Below are positions 49,604 to 58,737 of a stretch of 64,000 nt of DNA, piece after piece. Numbering within the stretch: position 1 is the stretch's first letter; every line of letters begins with the position of its first letter. The notes beneath the pieces are model-generated. The model ran no database searches. It worked only from the letters and a program-made list of their open reading frames with translations, and was not told where the DNA came from. A program made the translations under genes and the position numbers. The DNA comes from JANMDU01 sp031418715 (GTDB lineage Bacteria > Pseudomonadota > Gammaproteobacteria > Burkholderiales > Burkholderiaceae_C), in the NCBI GenBank assembly GCA_031418715.1, contig JANOJL010000002.1, positions 186,001-250,000 on the forward strand, in the 5' to 3' direction.

Positions 49604-50575
49604 ATGAAATTTGCTTTTCGTTCCACCCTCATTGCCGCTGCGGTTTTCGCTGCTGGTTCAGCTTTTGCCGACCCCGCCGTCATTTTTGACATGGGCGGCA
49701 AGTTTGACAAGTCTTTCAATGAAGCTGCTTACACAGGCGCTGAGCGCTGGAAGAAAGAGACTGGCAAGCAGTATTTGGAATTTGAAGTGACCAACCCGAC
49801 CCAACGCGAGCAGGCGATCCGCCGTATGGCTGAGCGTGGTGCAAACCCGATCATTGGCATTGGCTTCAGCCAAGGCGGTGCGATTGAAAAAATCGCCAAA
49901 GAATTCCCTAAGCTGAATTTCGCCATCATCGATTTCGTGGTGAAAGAGCCCAATGTGCAATCGGTGGTTTTCAAAGAGCAAGAAGGCAGTTTCTTGGTCG
50001 GCATGTTGGCAGCCCAAGCCTCCAAGACGGCTAAAGTCGGCTTCGTGGGCGGTATGGATATCCCGCTGATCCGCCGTTTCCAATGCGGCTTCGAGCAAGG
50101 CGCTAAGTTTGCCAACCCTAAAATTGAAACCTTTGCCAACATGACCGGCACCACCGGCGCAGCTTGGAACGATCCCGCACGCGGCGGCGAATTGGCCAAA
50201 GCTCAAATGGCTAAGGGCGCTGACGTGATCTTTGCTGCAGCTGGCGGCACTGGCATGGGCGTGTATCAAGCTGCTAAGGACGAGAAGAAACTCGCCATCG
50301 GCGTTGACAGCAACCAAAACCACATTCAGCCTGGCACGATGCTCACTTCCATGCTCAAGCGCGTTGACGTCGCTGTATACAACGTCATGAAAAAGCATGA
50401 GCCAGGTATGACTGTGCTCGGCCTGAAAGAAGGCGGCGTAGGTTACGCGATAGACAAAAACAACGAGAAGCTCTTGACGGCTGACATGAAGAAAAAAGTG
50501 GATGCTGCCAAGGCCGACATCATTTCCGGCAAGATCAAAGTCGTGGATTACATGGCTGCGAGCAAATGTGAATAA
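49604..50575 (+). CDS. BMP family (basic membrane protein/Med) nucleoside-binding protein
   Basis: A 323-residue periplasmic binding protein. Signal peptide MKFAFRSTLIAAAVFAAGSAFA has no lipobox. The mature protein begins DPAVIFDMGGKFDKSFNEAA, the usual BMP start, and includes FAIIDFVVKEPNVQSVVFKE, GFVGGMDIPLIRRFQCGF and GVDSNQNHIQPG. AGGA precedes ATG 49604. It heads the nucleoside ABC transporter operon; a nucleoside ligand (for example inosine or adenosine) is inferred from the family and from adenosine deaminase next door. Confidence 0.95.
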   Translation: MKFAFRSTLIAAAVFAAGSAFADPAVIFDMGGKFDKSFNEAAYTGAERWKKETGKQYLEFEVTNPTQREQAIRRMAERGANPIIGIGFSQGGAIEKIAKEFPKLNFAIIDFVVKEPNVQSVVFKEQEGSFLVGMLAAQASKTAKVGFVGGMDIPLIRRFQCGFEQGAKFANPKIETFANMTGTTGAAWNDPARGGELAKAQMAKGADVIFAAAGGTGMGVYQAAKDEKKLAIGVDSNQNHIQPGTMLTSMLKRVDVAVYNVMKKHEPGMTVLGLKEGGVGYAIDKNNEKLLTADMKKKVDAAKADIISGKIKVVDYMAASKCE

Positions 50576-50605
50576 AGCAGGCACGAAATTCGCTAGAATT
50601 TTCGT

Positions 50606-52171
50606 GTGAACGATCTACACCACCCTCCAGAAAGCCGCACAGCCGTGCGGCTTTCTCGCATCTGCAAGCGCTTTGGCGCGGTGCAGGCCAATGTTGATGT
50701 CGATCTGACCATCAAGCAAAGCACGATCCATGGCATCGTGGGCGAAAACGGCGCGGGAAAATCGACTCTGATGTCGATTTTGTATGGCTTCTACACGGCT
50801 GATTCTGGTGACATTGAGATTGAGGGCAAGCCGGTCAAGATCAAAAATTCGCACGAAGCGATTGCTTTAGGCATTGGCATGGTGCATCAGCATTTCATGC
50901 TGGTTGAAAATTTGAGTGCACTTGACAACATCGTGCTCGGCGTGGAAACCTCTCTGCTGCTTCAAAAGGCGCTACAAGATGCCCGCGCTAAGCTGCAAAC
51001 CTTGATGCAAGAGACAGGTTTGGTCGTGGATCTCGACATGCTGGTGGAAGATCTTTCTGTGGGAGACAAGCAGCGGTTGGAAATCTTGAAAGCCCTGCAT
51101 CGCGGCGCACGCATTTTGATTTTGGATGAGCCCACTGCCGTGCTCACTGCACAAGAAACGGAACAGCTTTTTATGGTGCTGCGTCGCCTGCGGGCCAGCG
51201 GCAAGACGATTCTGATCATCACCCACAAGCTCAAAGAAGTGCTGGCATTGTGTGATCAAGTCACGGTGATGCGCGCGGGCCGCGTGGTGCATGAATGCGC
51301 CACCCAAGATGCGACTGTGACGCAACTGGCCGAAGCGATGGTGGGCCGCAAGCTTCGCGCACCTGCTGGCCGCGCGAAACGCCAAGCCGAAGCACCCCTG
51401 TGCATGCAGGTCAAAGGATTGGCTTATCGAGATACCCATGGCGTACAGCGCTTATCGGATATTCATTTTGAACTGCGCTCAGGCGAAATCGTCGGCGTGG
51501 CCGGTGTGGCTGGTAATGGGCAAACAGAGTTGCTAGAAATCTTATCTGGCATGAAGCGCCCAGCGGCAGGGGAAATGACCGTGCTGGGCAACTGCTATCG
51601 CGTAGCGAAAGATGGCAGCGGATGGTTAAATCCGATTGCCGCGCGAGACATGGGTTTGGCGCATGTGCCTGAAGATCGCCATGAGCGCGGTATGGTGCTG
51701 CAATTTGGCGCTTGGGAATCTGCGGTGCTCGGCTACGAGCGGCTGGCGGCTTATTGCAAAGGCTTGTTTCTGCGCTCGGGCGCGATGCTGAAAGACACGA
51801 ATGATTTGATGCAGCGCTTTGATGTGCGGCCACCGAATCCGAATCTGCGGTCTTCCAAATTCTCTGGCGGCAATCAGCAAAAGCTGATCTTGGCAAGGGA
51901 GTTCAACCAAGCGCCCAAAGTGCTGCTGGTCGGCCAGCCTACGCGCGGCGTGGATATTGGCGCGATTGAATTCATTCATGAGCAATTGCGCAGCTTACGC
52001 GATGCGGGATGTGCGATTTTGTTGGTATCGACAGAGTTGGAAGAAATTTTGGCGCTTTCTGACCGCGTGATTGTGATGAACCAAGGGCACATCACAGGCG
52101 AGCTACCCGTGGATGAATGTGATGAAAAGAATTTGGGGCTTTTGATGGTCTCGCAGAAGGAAGTTGCCTGA
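50606..52171 (+). CDS. Nucleoside ABC transporter, double ATPase subunit (NupA/YufO-like)
   Basis: A 521-residue duplicated ATPase. The N-terminal half has Walker A GENGAGKSTLM, signature LSVGDKQRLEILKAL and Walker B ILILDEPTAVLT; the C-terminal half has the degenerate GVAGNGQTELLE and the SGGNQQKLILAREF signature. It starts at GTG 50606. The stop overlaps the next ATG (TGATG). Energises import of nucleosides. Confidence 0.95.
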   Translation: MNDLHHPPESRTAVRLSRICKRFGAVQANVDVDLTIKQSTIHGIVGENGAGKSTLMSILYGFYTADSGDIEIEGKPVKIKNSHEAIALGIGMVHQHFMLVENLSALDNIVLGVETSLLLQKALQDARAKLQTLMQETGLVVDLDMLVEDLSVGDKQRLEILKALHRGARILILDEPTAVLTAQETEQLFMVLRRLRASGKTILIITHKLKEVLALCDQVTVMRAGRVVHECATQDATVTQLAEAMVGRKLRAPAGRAKRQAEAPLCMQVKGLAYRDTHGVQRLSDIHFELRSGEIVGVAGVAGNGQTELLEILSGMKRPAAGEMTVLGNCYRVAKDGSGWLNPIAARDMGLAHVPEDRHERGMVLQFGAWESAVLGYERLAAYCKGLFLRSGAMLKDTNDLMQRFDVRPPNPNLRSSKFSGGNQQKLILAREFNQAPKVLLVGQPTRGVDIGAIEFIHEQLRSLRDAGCAILLVSTELEEILALSDRVIVMNQGHITGELPVDECDEKNLGLLMVSQKEVA

Positions 52172-53283
52172 TGAGCGCTGCACAAAAAGAGCTCCCTCGC
52201 TGGCTCGATATGGGCGTGATCCCGCTGTTCAATTTAGTAATTGCGTTGCTGGTCGCTGGCATCGTGGTCGCGCTCGTGGGGCAAAGCCCTTCCCAGGTGA
52301 TGACGGCGCTGATCAAAGGCTCACTGGGCAACCAGCGTGGTTTGAGCTACACGCTGTATTACGCCACCACGTTTGTGTTTGCTGGCCTCGCGGTGGCTGT
52401 GGCTTTTCATGCGGGTTTGTTCAACATTGGCGGCGAAGGCCAAGCAATGATTGGCGGCTTGGGCGCAGGGCTTGTGGCATTGTGGTTCGCTCGTTCGCTG
52501 CCCGCTTGGATCATGCTGCCCTTGATGATTGTGTTTGCCGCTTTGTTTGCCGGTGTGTGGGGTGCGATTCCAGGCTATCTACAAGCCTATCGAGGCAGTC
52601 ATGTGGTGATCACCACCATCATGTTTAACTTTCTCGCCAGCTCAATCATGGTGTATTTACTGGTGAACGTCTTGAAACCCGCTGGCGAGATGGCGCCTGA
52701 AAGTGCGGAGTTTGCGGCTTCGGCCAAGATGCCGCGCGTGCATGAATTTCTCAAAGGAATCGGTATAGATTGGCCTTCGTCGCCGCTCAACATGAGTATC
52801 GTATTGGCTGTGCTGGCTTGCGTTTTCGTTTATCTACTGCTCTGGAAAACGCGCATCGGCTACCAAATTCGTGCCAGCGGCTCCAGCCCCGGCGCGGCTG
52901 AGTATGCTGGTATTTCGCCGCAAAGGCAGGTGATGGTGGCAATGGCTATCTCTGGCGCACTCGCTGGCATGATTGCCATCAACGAAGTGGCTGGTGTGCA
53001 TCACAAATTGCTCACCGATTTTGTGGCGGGCGCGGGCTTCACCGGTATCGCCGTGGCTCTCATGGGCCGCAATCATCCGTTTGGCATCGTGCTCTCTGCC
53101 CTGCTCTTTGGCATGATTTCGCAAGGTGGCGCGGAAGTGGCTTTTGAAGTACAAGGCTTTACCAAAGACATGGTGGTGATGCTGCAAGGCCTGATCGTGT
53201 TGTTTTCAGGGGCGCTGGCCTATGTGTTTGCGCCGCTGATTGCTCGCGTGTATTTCTCTCTGGCGAAAAAGGAGGCGGTGTGA
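52171..53283 (+). CDS. Nucleoside ABC transporter permease 1 (YufP-like)
   Basis: A 370-residue permease of the branched-chain amino acid/sugar class with about eight to ten hydrophobic segments. FHAGLFNIGGEGQAMIGGLG and SSPGAAEYAGISPQRQ are typical. It overlaps the ATPase gene by one base and the next permease by one base (TGATG at both ends). Confidence 0.94.
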   Translation: MSAAQKELPRWLDMGVIPLFNLVIALLVAGIVVALVGQSPSQVMTALIKGSLGNQRGLSYTLYYATTFVFAGLAVAVAFHAGLFNIGGEGQAMIGGLGAGLVALWFARSLPAWIMLPLMIVFAALFAGVWGAIPGYLQAYRGSHVVITTIMFNFLASSIMVYLLVNVLKPAGEMAPESAEFAASAKMPRVHEFLKGIGIDWPSSPLNMSIVLAVLACVFVYLLLWKTRIGYQIRASGSSPGAAEYAGISPQRQVMVAMAISGALAGMIAINEVAGVHHKLLTDFVAGAGFTGIAVALMGRNHPFGIVLSALLFGMISQGGAEVAFEVQGFTKDMVVMLQGLIVLFSGALAYVFAPLIARVYFSLAKKEAV

Positions 53284-54203
53284 TGGAAAGCTTCCTCTTC
53301 ACAATTGATCTGCTGGCTTCGAGCCTGCGCTTGGCTACGCCGCTGATTTTTTGTGCGCTTGCAGGCGTATTGTCTGAACGCGCAGGGGTGATTGACATTG
53401 GCCTGGAAGGCAAGATGCTTTTCGCGGCATTCGCAGCGGCCACTGTGGGCGTGGTGAGTGGCTCGTGGCCGCTGGCAATGCTTGCCGCGATTGCTGTGGC
53501 CTGCGCCTTATCGGCGCTGCATGGCTTTGCTTGTGTCACCTATCAAGGCAACCAAGTGATCACCGGGCTGGCGATCAACATCATTGCAGCGGGCTTGACG
53601 GTGGTGCTAGGCATCGCATGGTTTAAGCAAGGCGGGCAAACGCCGCAAGTACCGGATAACGTGCGCTTCAAAGAAATGTTTGATATACCTCTTCTCGGGC
53701 AAAACGCGCTGGTCTATGTCGCGCTAGCCTTGGTGTTCGCCGTTTGGTGGCTCTTATTCCGCACCCGCTTCGGCCTGCGCCTACGCGCGGTAGGCGAAAA
53801 CCCAGCGATGGTGGATGCGGCGGGTGTATCTGTGGCTGGCACACGATACTTAGCACTTATGGGAAACGGCGCGCTGTGTGGCTTAGCTGGCTGCTATCTC
53901 GTGCTCGCCCAAAACGCTGCGTTTGCCCCGCATATGACCGCAGGCCGAGGCTTCATGGCCTTGGCAGCAATGATCTTCGGTAAATGGCATCCCGTGGGAG
54001 CGCTGTGGGCTTGCTTGCTGTTTGGCTTTTTGGATGCCTTGGCAATTCGCTTGCAAGGCACCAAGCTGCCCGGCATTGGCGAGATTCCGGTGCAGTTCAT
54101 TCAGGCACTGCCTTATTTGATGACGGTGATTTTGTTGGCAGGCTTCATTGGCAAAGCTGTTGCACCGCGCGCTTTGGGATCGCCTTATATTAAATCGCGT
54201 TGA
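53283..54203 (+). CDS. Nucleoside ABC transporter permease 2 (YufQ-like)
   Basis: A 306-residue permease starting at ATG 53283. RAGVIDIGLEGKMLFAAF is the typical segment of this permease type, followed by AVGENPAMVDAAGVSVAGTR and GRGFMALAAMIFGKWHP. It completes the BMP-ATPase-permease-permease operon. Confidence 0.94.
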   Translation: MESFLFTIDLLASSLRLATPLIFCALAGVLSERAGVIDIGLEGKMLFAAFAAATVGVVSGSWPLAMLAAIAVACALSALHGFACVTYQGNQVITGLAINIIAAGLTVVLGIAWFKQGGQTPQVPDNVRFKEMFDIPLLGQNALVYVALALVFAVWWLLFRTRFGLRLRAVGENPAMVDAAGVSVAGTRYLALMGNGALCGLAGCYLVLAQNAAFAPHMTAGRGFMALAAMIFGKWHPVGALWACLLFGFLDALAIRLQGTKLPGIGEIPVQFIQALPYLMTVILLAGFIGKAVAPRALGSPYIKSR

Positions 54204-54227
54204 TTTGACGAAATTCAAATACTGATA

Positions 54228-54385
54228 CCGGACGCAGAAGACGCAAAGGTTACGCAAAAGACGCAAAAAAATACCAAATACAAAAAAGAAATGAAGACAG
54301 CGTTTGAGGTTGTAAAGATTTAAATTTTTCATTTTGATTTTCTTTTCTGCGTCTTTTGCGTAACCTTTGCGTCTTCTGCGTCCGG
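54228..54385. repeat. Perfect 37-bp inverted repeat with 84-base spacer
   Basis: Left arm 54228-54264 and right arm 54349-54385 are exact reverse complements. Each arm is built from repeats of ACGCAAA-type motifs (on the left, GACGCAGAAGACGCAAAGG). The spacer is AT-rich. The form suggests a REP/MITE-like element, of a kind seen in many genomes with GCGTCTTTGCGTCC-like arms, or a strong transcript hairpin after the transporter operon. It ends about 34 bases before the ligase start codon. Confidence 0.85.
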
Positions 54386-54418
54386 CTGTTCGTATTAAAA
54401 ATCTATAGAAATTCAATC

Positions 54419-55255
54419 ATGCAAATCAACCGCCGAAGCCTCATCCTCCTGAGCCTGCTAGCGCCGTTCTCGTCATTTGCAAAAAGCAAAGGCGTTCTCC
54501 TCGCGCAAGATTACAAAACCGGCATTGATCCCAGCCTTTACCTGATCAGCGAAAAATACGATGGTGTGCGCGCCGTGTGGGATGGCAAAAGCCTGCGTTT
54601 TCGCAGCGGGCAAAGCATCTCTGCTCCCGCTTGGTTCACCGCCAAGCTGCCTGCCACACCCCTCGATGGTGAGCTGTGGTTAGCCAGAGGGAAATTTGAT
54701 GAACTCTCAGGCATCGTGCGCAAGCTGCAAGCCGTGGATGCGGAATGGCAGCGCGTGCAATACATGGTGTTTGAGCTGCCTTCGGGAGATGGTACGTTTG
54801 CGCAGCGCAGCCAAAAGCTGCAAGCATTGGTCAAGCAAACGAATTGGCCGCAGTTGCAATGGTTGGAGCAATTCAAGCTGGCGGATGAGAAAGCTTTACA
54901 AACTAAGCTCAAGCAAATCACCGCCCAAGGTGGCGAAGGCTTGATGCTGCATTTGGCCTCCGCGCCAGTGATGCAAGGCAGAAGCGCTGTATTGCTCAAG
55001 CTCAAACCGGTGTCAGATGCAGAAGGCATTGTCACCGCGCATGTTCCCGGCAAAGGCAAGTTTTCGGGCATGCTGGGTGCGCTTCAGATCAAAACCGAAG
55101 ACGGCCACAGCGTGAAAATCGGCACTGGTTTTTCTGATGAACAACGCAAAAATCCGCCCGCCATTGGCAGCACCATCACTTACACCTACCGCGACAAAAC
55201 GCCCAGCGGCAAACCACGTTTTGCTAGCTTTTTGCGTGAACGCAGCGTTATTTGA
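54419..55255 (+). CDS. ATP-dependent DNA ligase, LigE-type with signal peptide
   Basis: A 278-residue minimal ligase. Residues 1-21 (RRSLILLSLLAPFSSFA) form a signal peptide, so the enzyme should be periplasmic. The catalytic lysine (about Lys46) lies in ISEKYDGVRAVWDG (motif I). LRFRSGQSI (motif Ia), DGELW (motif III) and GEGLMLH (motif IV) follow, then the OB fold ending PRFASFLRER. There is no separate DNA-binding domain. This matches LigE, thought to act on incoming DNA or biofilm DNA. Confidence 0.92.
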   Translation: MQINRRSLILLSLLAPFSSFAKSKGVLLAQDYKTGIDPSLYLISEKYDGVRAVWDGKSLRFRSGQSISAPAWFTAKLPATPLDGELWLARGKFDELSGIVRKLQAVDAEWQRVQYMVFELPSGDGTFAQRSQKLQALVKQTNWPQLQWLEQFKLADEKALQTKLKQITAQGGEGLMLHLASAPVMQGRSAVLLKLKPVSDAEGIVTAHVPGKGKFSGMLGALQIKTEDGHSVKIGTGFSDEQRKNPPAIGSTITYTYRDKTPSGKPRFASFLRERSVI

Positions 55256-55265
55256 GTCACCTTAG

Positions 55266-55332
55266 TTACTATAATATTTATAGCACTCTGCGCATGTTTT
55301 ATAACGGTTAGATGCCTATTTCGCTTGTAAAA
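55266..55332 (+). repeat. Dispersed palindromic repeat, leader copy before the EamA gene
   Basis: ACTATAATATTTATAGC is followed by CTGCGCATGTTTTATAACGG, TTAGATGCC and an AT tail. It ends about 9 bases before the ATG at 55341. Confidence 0.82.
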
Positions 55333-55340
55333 TTGATGCC

Positions 55341-56249
55341 ATGAGTCTTTCCGCCTTCGCGCAGCTCGTGGCGCTGTCAGCGTTATGGGGCGCTTCATTT
55401 TTATTTATTCGCATCGCCAGCCCGCAGCTCGGGCCACTGGTGCTTGCAGGGCTGCGTATTGGTTTGGCAACGCTGACCTTGGCGCTGATCATGCGCGCTT
55501 TAAAGCATCGCTGGCCTTGGCAAAATGCCCGCGAGTTGCTCTGGATCGCACTCACTGCCGTGGCGCTGCCTTTCTTGCTCTTCGCGTGGGCCGGGCTGCA
55601 TTTGCCATCAAGTTACAGCGCCTTGATCAACACCAGTTTTGTGATGTTTGGATGCGTGTTTGCTGCATGGATGAAGGTGGACACGATCACTCTGCGCAAA
55701 ATAGCGGGTTGCTTGATCGGCCTCGCTGGCATAGGCATGATCGTGCAACTTGGGCCGATTGATCTGACGCCCACTGTGCTGTTGGCTTGTCTTGCTGCGC
55801 TCCTGGCATCGGCTTGCTATGGCATCGCTGTGCCGCTCACCAAGCGCGCCCTCTCCCGCATGGAGCCGTTGCCCGTAGCCGCGATGACGCATTTGTGGTC
55901 TGTCGCTTTGCTTGCGCCGCTGTCTGTTTATGGTCTGCCGCAAGCAAAATGGAGTGTCAGCGCCCTGCTCGCCACGGCTGTGATGGGCATTGTCACTTCA
56001 GGCATTGCCTTTTGGCTGCATTTGCGCGTGATGCGGCACATCTCCAGCACCGCCGCGATGACGCCGGCCTTCATGATCCCGATTTTCGGCGTGCTCTGGG
56101 GGCATCTGTTTTTGGGCGAACCGCTGAGCAGCGGCATGCTCTCAGGTGCAGCGCTGGCCTTGGTGGCGATTGCGTTGATCAGCGATTTGAAGCTGAGCAA
56201 AAAATCTAGCTTGGCTGCTGACGAGGATGCTGCAAACGCCAAACCTTGA
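55341..56249 (+). CDS. EamA family (DMT) transporter
   Basis: A 302-residue membrane protein with ten hydrophobic segments in two EamA repeats (LWGASFLFIRIA...; MTPAFMIPIFGVLWGHLFLGE). The family exports metabolites, amino acids or drugs; the substrate is unknown. Its last 44 bases overlap the convergent MFS gene, so the two 3' ends are interleaved. Confidence 0.92.
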   Translation: MSLSAFAQLVALSALWGASFLFIRIASPQLGPLVLAGLRIGLATLTLALIMRALKHRWPWQNARELLWIALTAVALPFLLFAWAGLHLPSSYSALINTSFVMFGCVFAAWMKVDTITLRKIAGCLIGLAGIGMIVQLGPIDLTPTVLLACLAALLASACYGIAVPLTKRALSRMEPLPVAAMTHLWSVALLAPLSVYGLPQAKWSVSALLATAVMGIVTSGIAFWLHLRVMRHISSTAAMTPAFMIPIFGVLWGHLFLGEPLSSGMLSGAALALVAIALISDLKLSKKSSLAADEDAANAKP

Positions 56250-57411
56250 AGGCGCAGAGCATAGCCAAAACGGCTATTCCCGTGCAAATCCAAAACACAC
56301 TGCGCAAACCATACGCCTCACTGATCAACCCGCCCACCCAACTGCCAAGCACGCCCGGAATGCCATAGCCGAGCACGGTGTAAAGCGCCTGCCCACGCCC
56401 GCGCATGCTGCCAGGAAAATGATGTGAGATCAGCGCAGTGCATACCGTGTGGTTCGCAGCAAAGCTCAAGGCATGCAAGGCTTGCGCTGCAAAAAGAATC
56501 CAAAGCGTATCGCCCAAGCCAGCAGTGAGCCCAAAGCGCAAAGCGGTGGCTGCTGCCGAGACGATGAGCCAAGCTGTAAGCGAGAAACGCGGCAGCCAGC
56601 GCCCTTGCGAATAAAACCACGCGATTTCTAAGACGACCGCCGCCGCCCAGAGCATACCGATCATGGTTTTGCTGTAGCCCAGCTCATCGCAATAGAGCGA
56701 GAAAAACACATACAAGCCCATGTGCGAAAGCACATTGAGCGCGAGCGTGCCAAAAAACCAAGCCACAGGCGGCTCACGCAATGTGTGCCAGATCGGGCCT
56801 GCCTGTTTCTCATGCGTGGTGGGTTCACGCAAATCAGGAATGCAGTAAGCGCTCCAAGCCAACAAGACCAACCCCAGCGTCACAGCCAGCGGGAAATACT
56901 TCAGCCCAAAATGCTCAAAGAAAATCCCAGCGCCCAACACACTGACCATGAAACCCATCGAGCCCCACAAACGCACACGCCCATGCCGCCGCACATCAAA
57001 CACACCGCCACGCGTCACGATCTGCGCCAATGCCGATTCGCTCATCGGCATCAGCGCACTCGAATTAAGATACATAAAAAGCAGGCAAGCAATCAGCCAT
57101 GCCATACCGCCGCCCTGCCACCACATACCCAGCGAACCCATCAAAGCCAATACAGTGGCGATGCGCAGCAGTTTCGTGCGTTGACCCGTGTGGTCACCCA
57201 GCCACGCCCATGCGTAAGGCGCGACCAAGCGAGAAAACGACTGGATCGAAGCGATGATGCCAATCAGCGCCACGCCATAGCCAATTTCTTTGAGCCACAA
57301 GCTGAGGAAAGTATTCACCGCACCAAGATGCGAAAAATACGCAGCCGAGAGCGCCGCAAATGGAATCAGTTGCCGCGTGGTCGCTGCAGCATCTTCTTGC
57401 GGCGTAGGCAT
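56206..57411 (-). CDS. MFS transporter (MFS_1-like, LacY/HcaT-type)
   Basis: A 401-residue protein with 12 hydrophobic segments. The N-terminus (AYFSHLGAVNTFLSLWLKEI) and SFSRLVAPYAWAWLGDHTGQ match the MFS_1-like (phenylpropionate/nucleoside-type) group. It is five bases downstream of aroC and probably cotranscribed. The substrate is unknown. Confidence 0.92.
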   Translation of the reverse strand: MPTPQEDAAATTRQLIPFAALSAAYFSHLGAVNTFLSLWLKEIGYGVALIGIIASIQSFSRLVAPYAWAWLGDHTGQRTKLLRIATVLALMGSLGMWWQGGGMAWLIACLLFMYLNSSALMPMSESALAQIVTRGGVFDVRRHGRVRLWGSMGFMVSVLGAGIFFEHFGLKYFPLAVTLGLVLLAWSAYCIPDLREPTTHEKQAGPIWHTLREPPVAWFFGTLALNVLSHMGLYVFFSLYCDELGYSKTMIGMLWAAAVVLEIAWFYSQGRWLPRFSLTAWLIVSAAATALRFGLTAGLGDTLWILFAAQALHALSFAANHTVCTALISHHFPGSMRGRGQALYTVLGYGIPGVLGSWVGGLISEAYGLRSVFWICTGIAVLAMLCAFKVWRLQHPRQQPS

Positions 57412-57415
57412 GTGG

Positions 57416-58513
57416 TTAGGCAGCGCTTCCTGGGATCACAGGCGTGCCGCTCACCACATCGCCGCACTGCGCACGATGCGCCAACGCATGCTCCATCACC
57501 ACCAATGCAAGCATCGCTTCCAAAATCGGCGTGGCGCGAATACCCACGCAGGGATCGTGGCGGCCTTTGGTGATGACTTCTGTGGCCTCACCTTGCAGCG
57601 TGATCGTCTCGCGCGGCACGAGGATCGAGCTGGTGGGTTTGATCGCCACGCTCACTTCTAAATCTTGCCCCGTACTGATTCCACCCAACACGCCGCCCGC
57701 GTTGTTGCCTTTGAAACCTTGCGGCGTCGGCGAATCGCCGTGTGTGGAGCCTTTATCTGACACGCTAGCAAAGCCCGCGCCAATCTCCACGCCCTTCACC
57801 GCATTGACACCCATCATCGCGTAGGCAATATCGGCATCGAGCTTGTCAAACAGCGGTTGGCCTAAGCCCACGGGCATCTTGGTAGCCATCACGCGCAGCC
57901 GAGCGCCGCAAGAATCGCCGCTCTTGCGTAGCGCGTTCATGTAATCTTCTAATTTTGAAACATCGGCGAGGGCTACGAAAAATGGATTCTCATTCACATG
58001 CGCCCAACTCTCAAAACCCACTGGCAGCTCGCCAATTTGGGTGATGCAGCCGCGAAACTCCGTGCCAAATTTTTCTTTAAGCCACTTTTTAGCCACTGCG
58101 CCCGCAGCCACCATCGGCGCCGTGAGCCGCGCTGATGAGCGCCCACCGCCGCGCGGGTCACGAAAGCCGTATTTTTGAATGTAGGTGTAATCTGCATGGC
58201 CGGGGCGGAATTTTGCAGCCACCTCAGAATAATCCTTGCTGCGCTGATCTTCGTTGCGAATTAGCAAGCAAATCGGCGTGCCGGTGGTCAGGCCTTCATA
58301 CACGCCGGAGAGAATTTGCACCACATCCGCCTCATTGCGCTGCGTCACGAATTTACTCGTGCCCGGGCGACGGCGATCCAGATCGGGCTGAATATCGGCC
58401 TCGCTCAAGCGCATGCCTGGCGGGCAGCCGTCAATCACGCATCCAATCGCCGGGCCATGCGATTCTCCGAAGTTCGTGATTGCGAACAAATGCCCAAATG
58501 TATTGCCACTCAT
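57416..58513 (-). CDS. aroC: Chorismate synthase
   Basis: A 365-residue enzyme, the last step of the shikimate pathway (EPSP to chorismate), using reduced FMN. Signatures: GESHGPAIGCVIDGCPPG, RPGHADYTYIQKYG with RGGGRSSARLTA, and NNAGGVLGGISTGQ, DPCVGIRATPILEAM near the end. It is followed by the MFS gene on the same strand. Confidence 0.97.
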   Translation of the reverse strand: MSGNTFGHLFAITNFGESHGPAIGCVIDGCPPGMRLSEADIQPDLDRRRPGTSKFVTQRNEADVVQILSGVYEGLTTGTPICLLIRNEDQRSKDYSEVAAKFRPGHADYTYIQKYGFRDPRGGGRSSARLTAPMVAAGAVAKKWLKEKFGTEFRGCITQIGELPVGFESWAHVNENPFFVALADVSKLEDYMNALRKSGDSCGARLRVMATKMPVGLGQPLFDKLDADIAYAMMGVNAVKGVEIGAGFASVSDKGSTHGDSPTPQGFKGNNAGGVLGGISTGQDLEVSVAIKPTSSILVPRETITLQGEATEVITKGRHDPCVGIRATPILEAMLALVVMEHALAHRAQCGDVVSGTPVIPGSAA

Positions 58514-58737
58514 GGGCTTGATTATCCCAGACGCTTAGGATGCGGCCTTCTACCCACTTCTGATTACCGCAAATCATTTCAAGTCATGTCGCCCCCATTC
58601 ACCACAAAAAGGCCCAGCCTAGTTATCCGACACCCTATTTTTGACATGAATACTAAAAGGCTATTTTGACAATTGAAACTAAATGTTAGACACTGTTAAT
58701 GGGCGCCAATTTGCACTCAGTGAATCAGGGAAAAAAT

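Noticed and set aside
54356..54418. A longer N-terminus for the periplasmic ligase
   Set aside because: It would be translated from the inverted repeat arm and would bury the signal peptide, so ATG 54419 is used.
56206..56249. A frameshift at the end of the EamA or MFS gene explaining their overlap
   Set aside because: Both proteins have normal lengths and intact C-terminal parts; a 44-base tail-to-tail overlap is acceptable.
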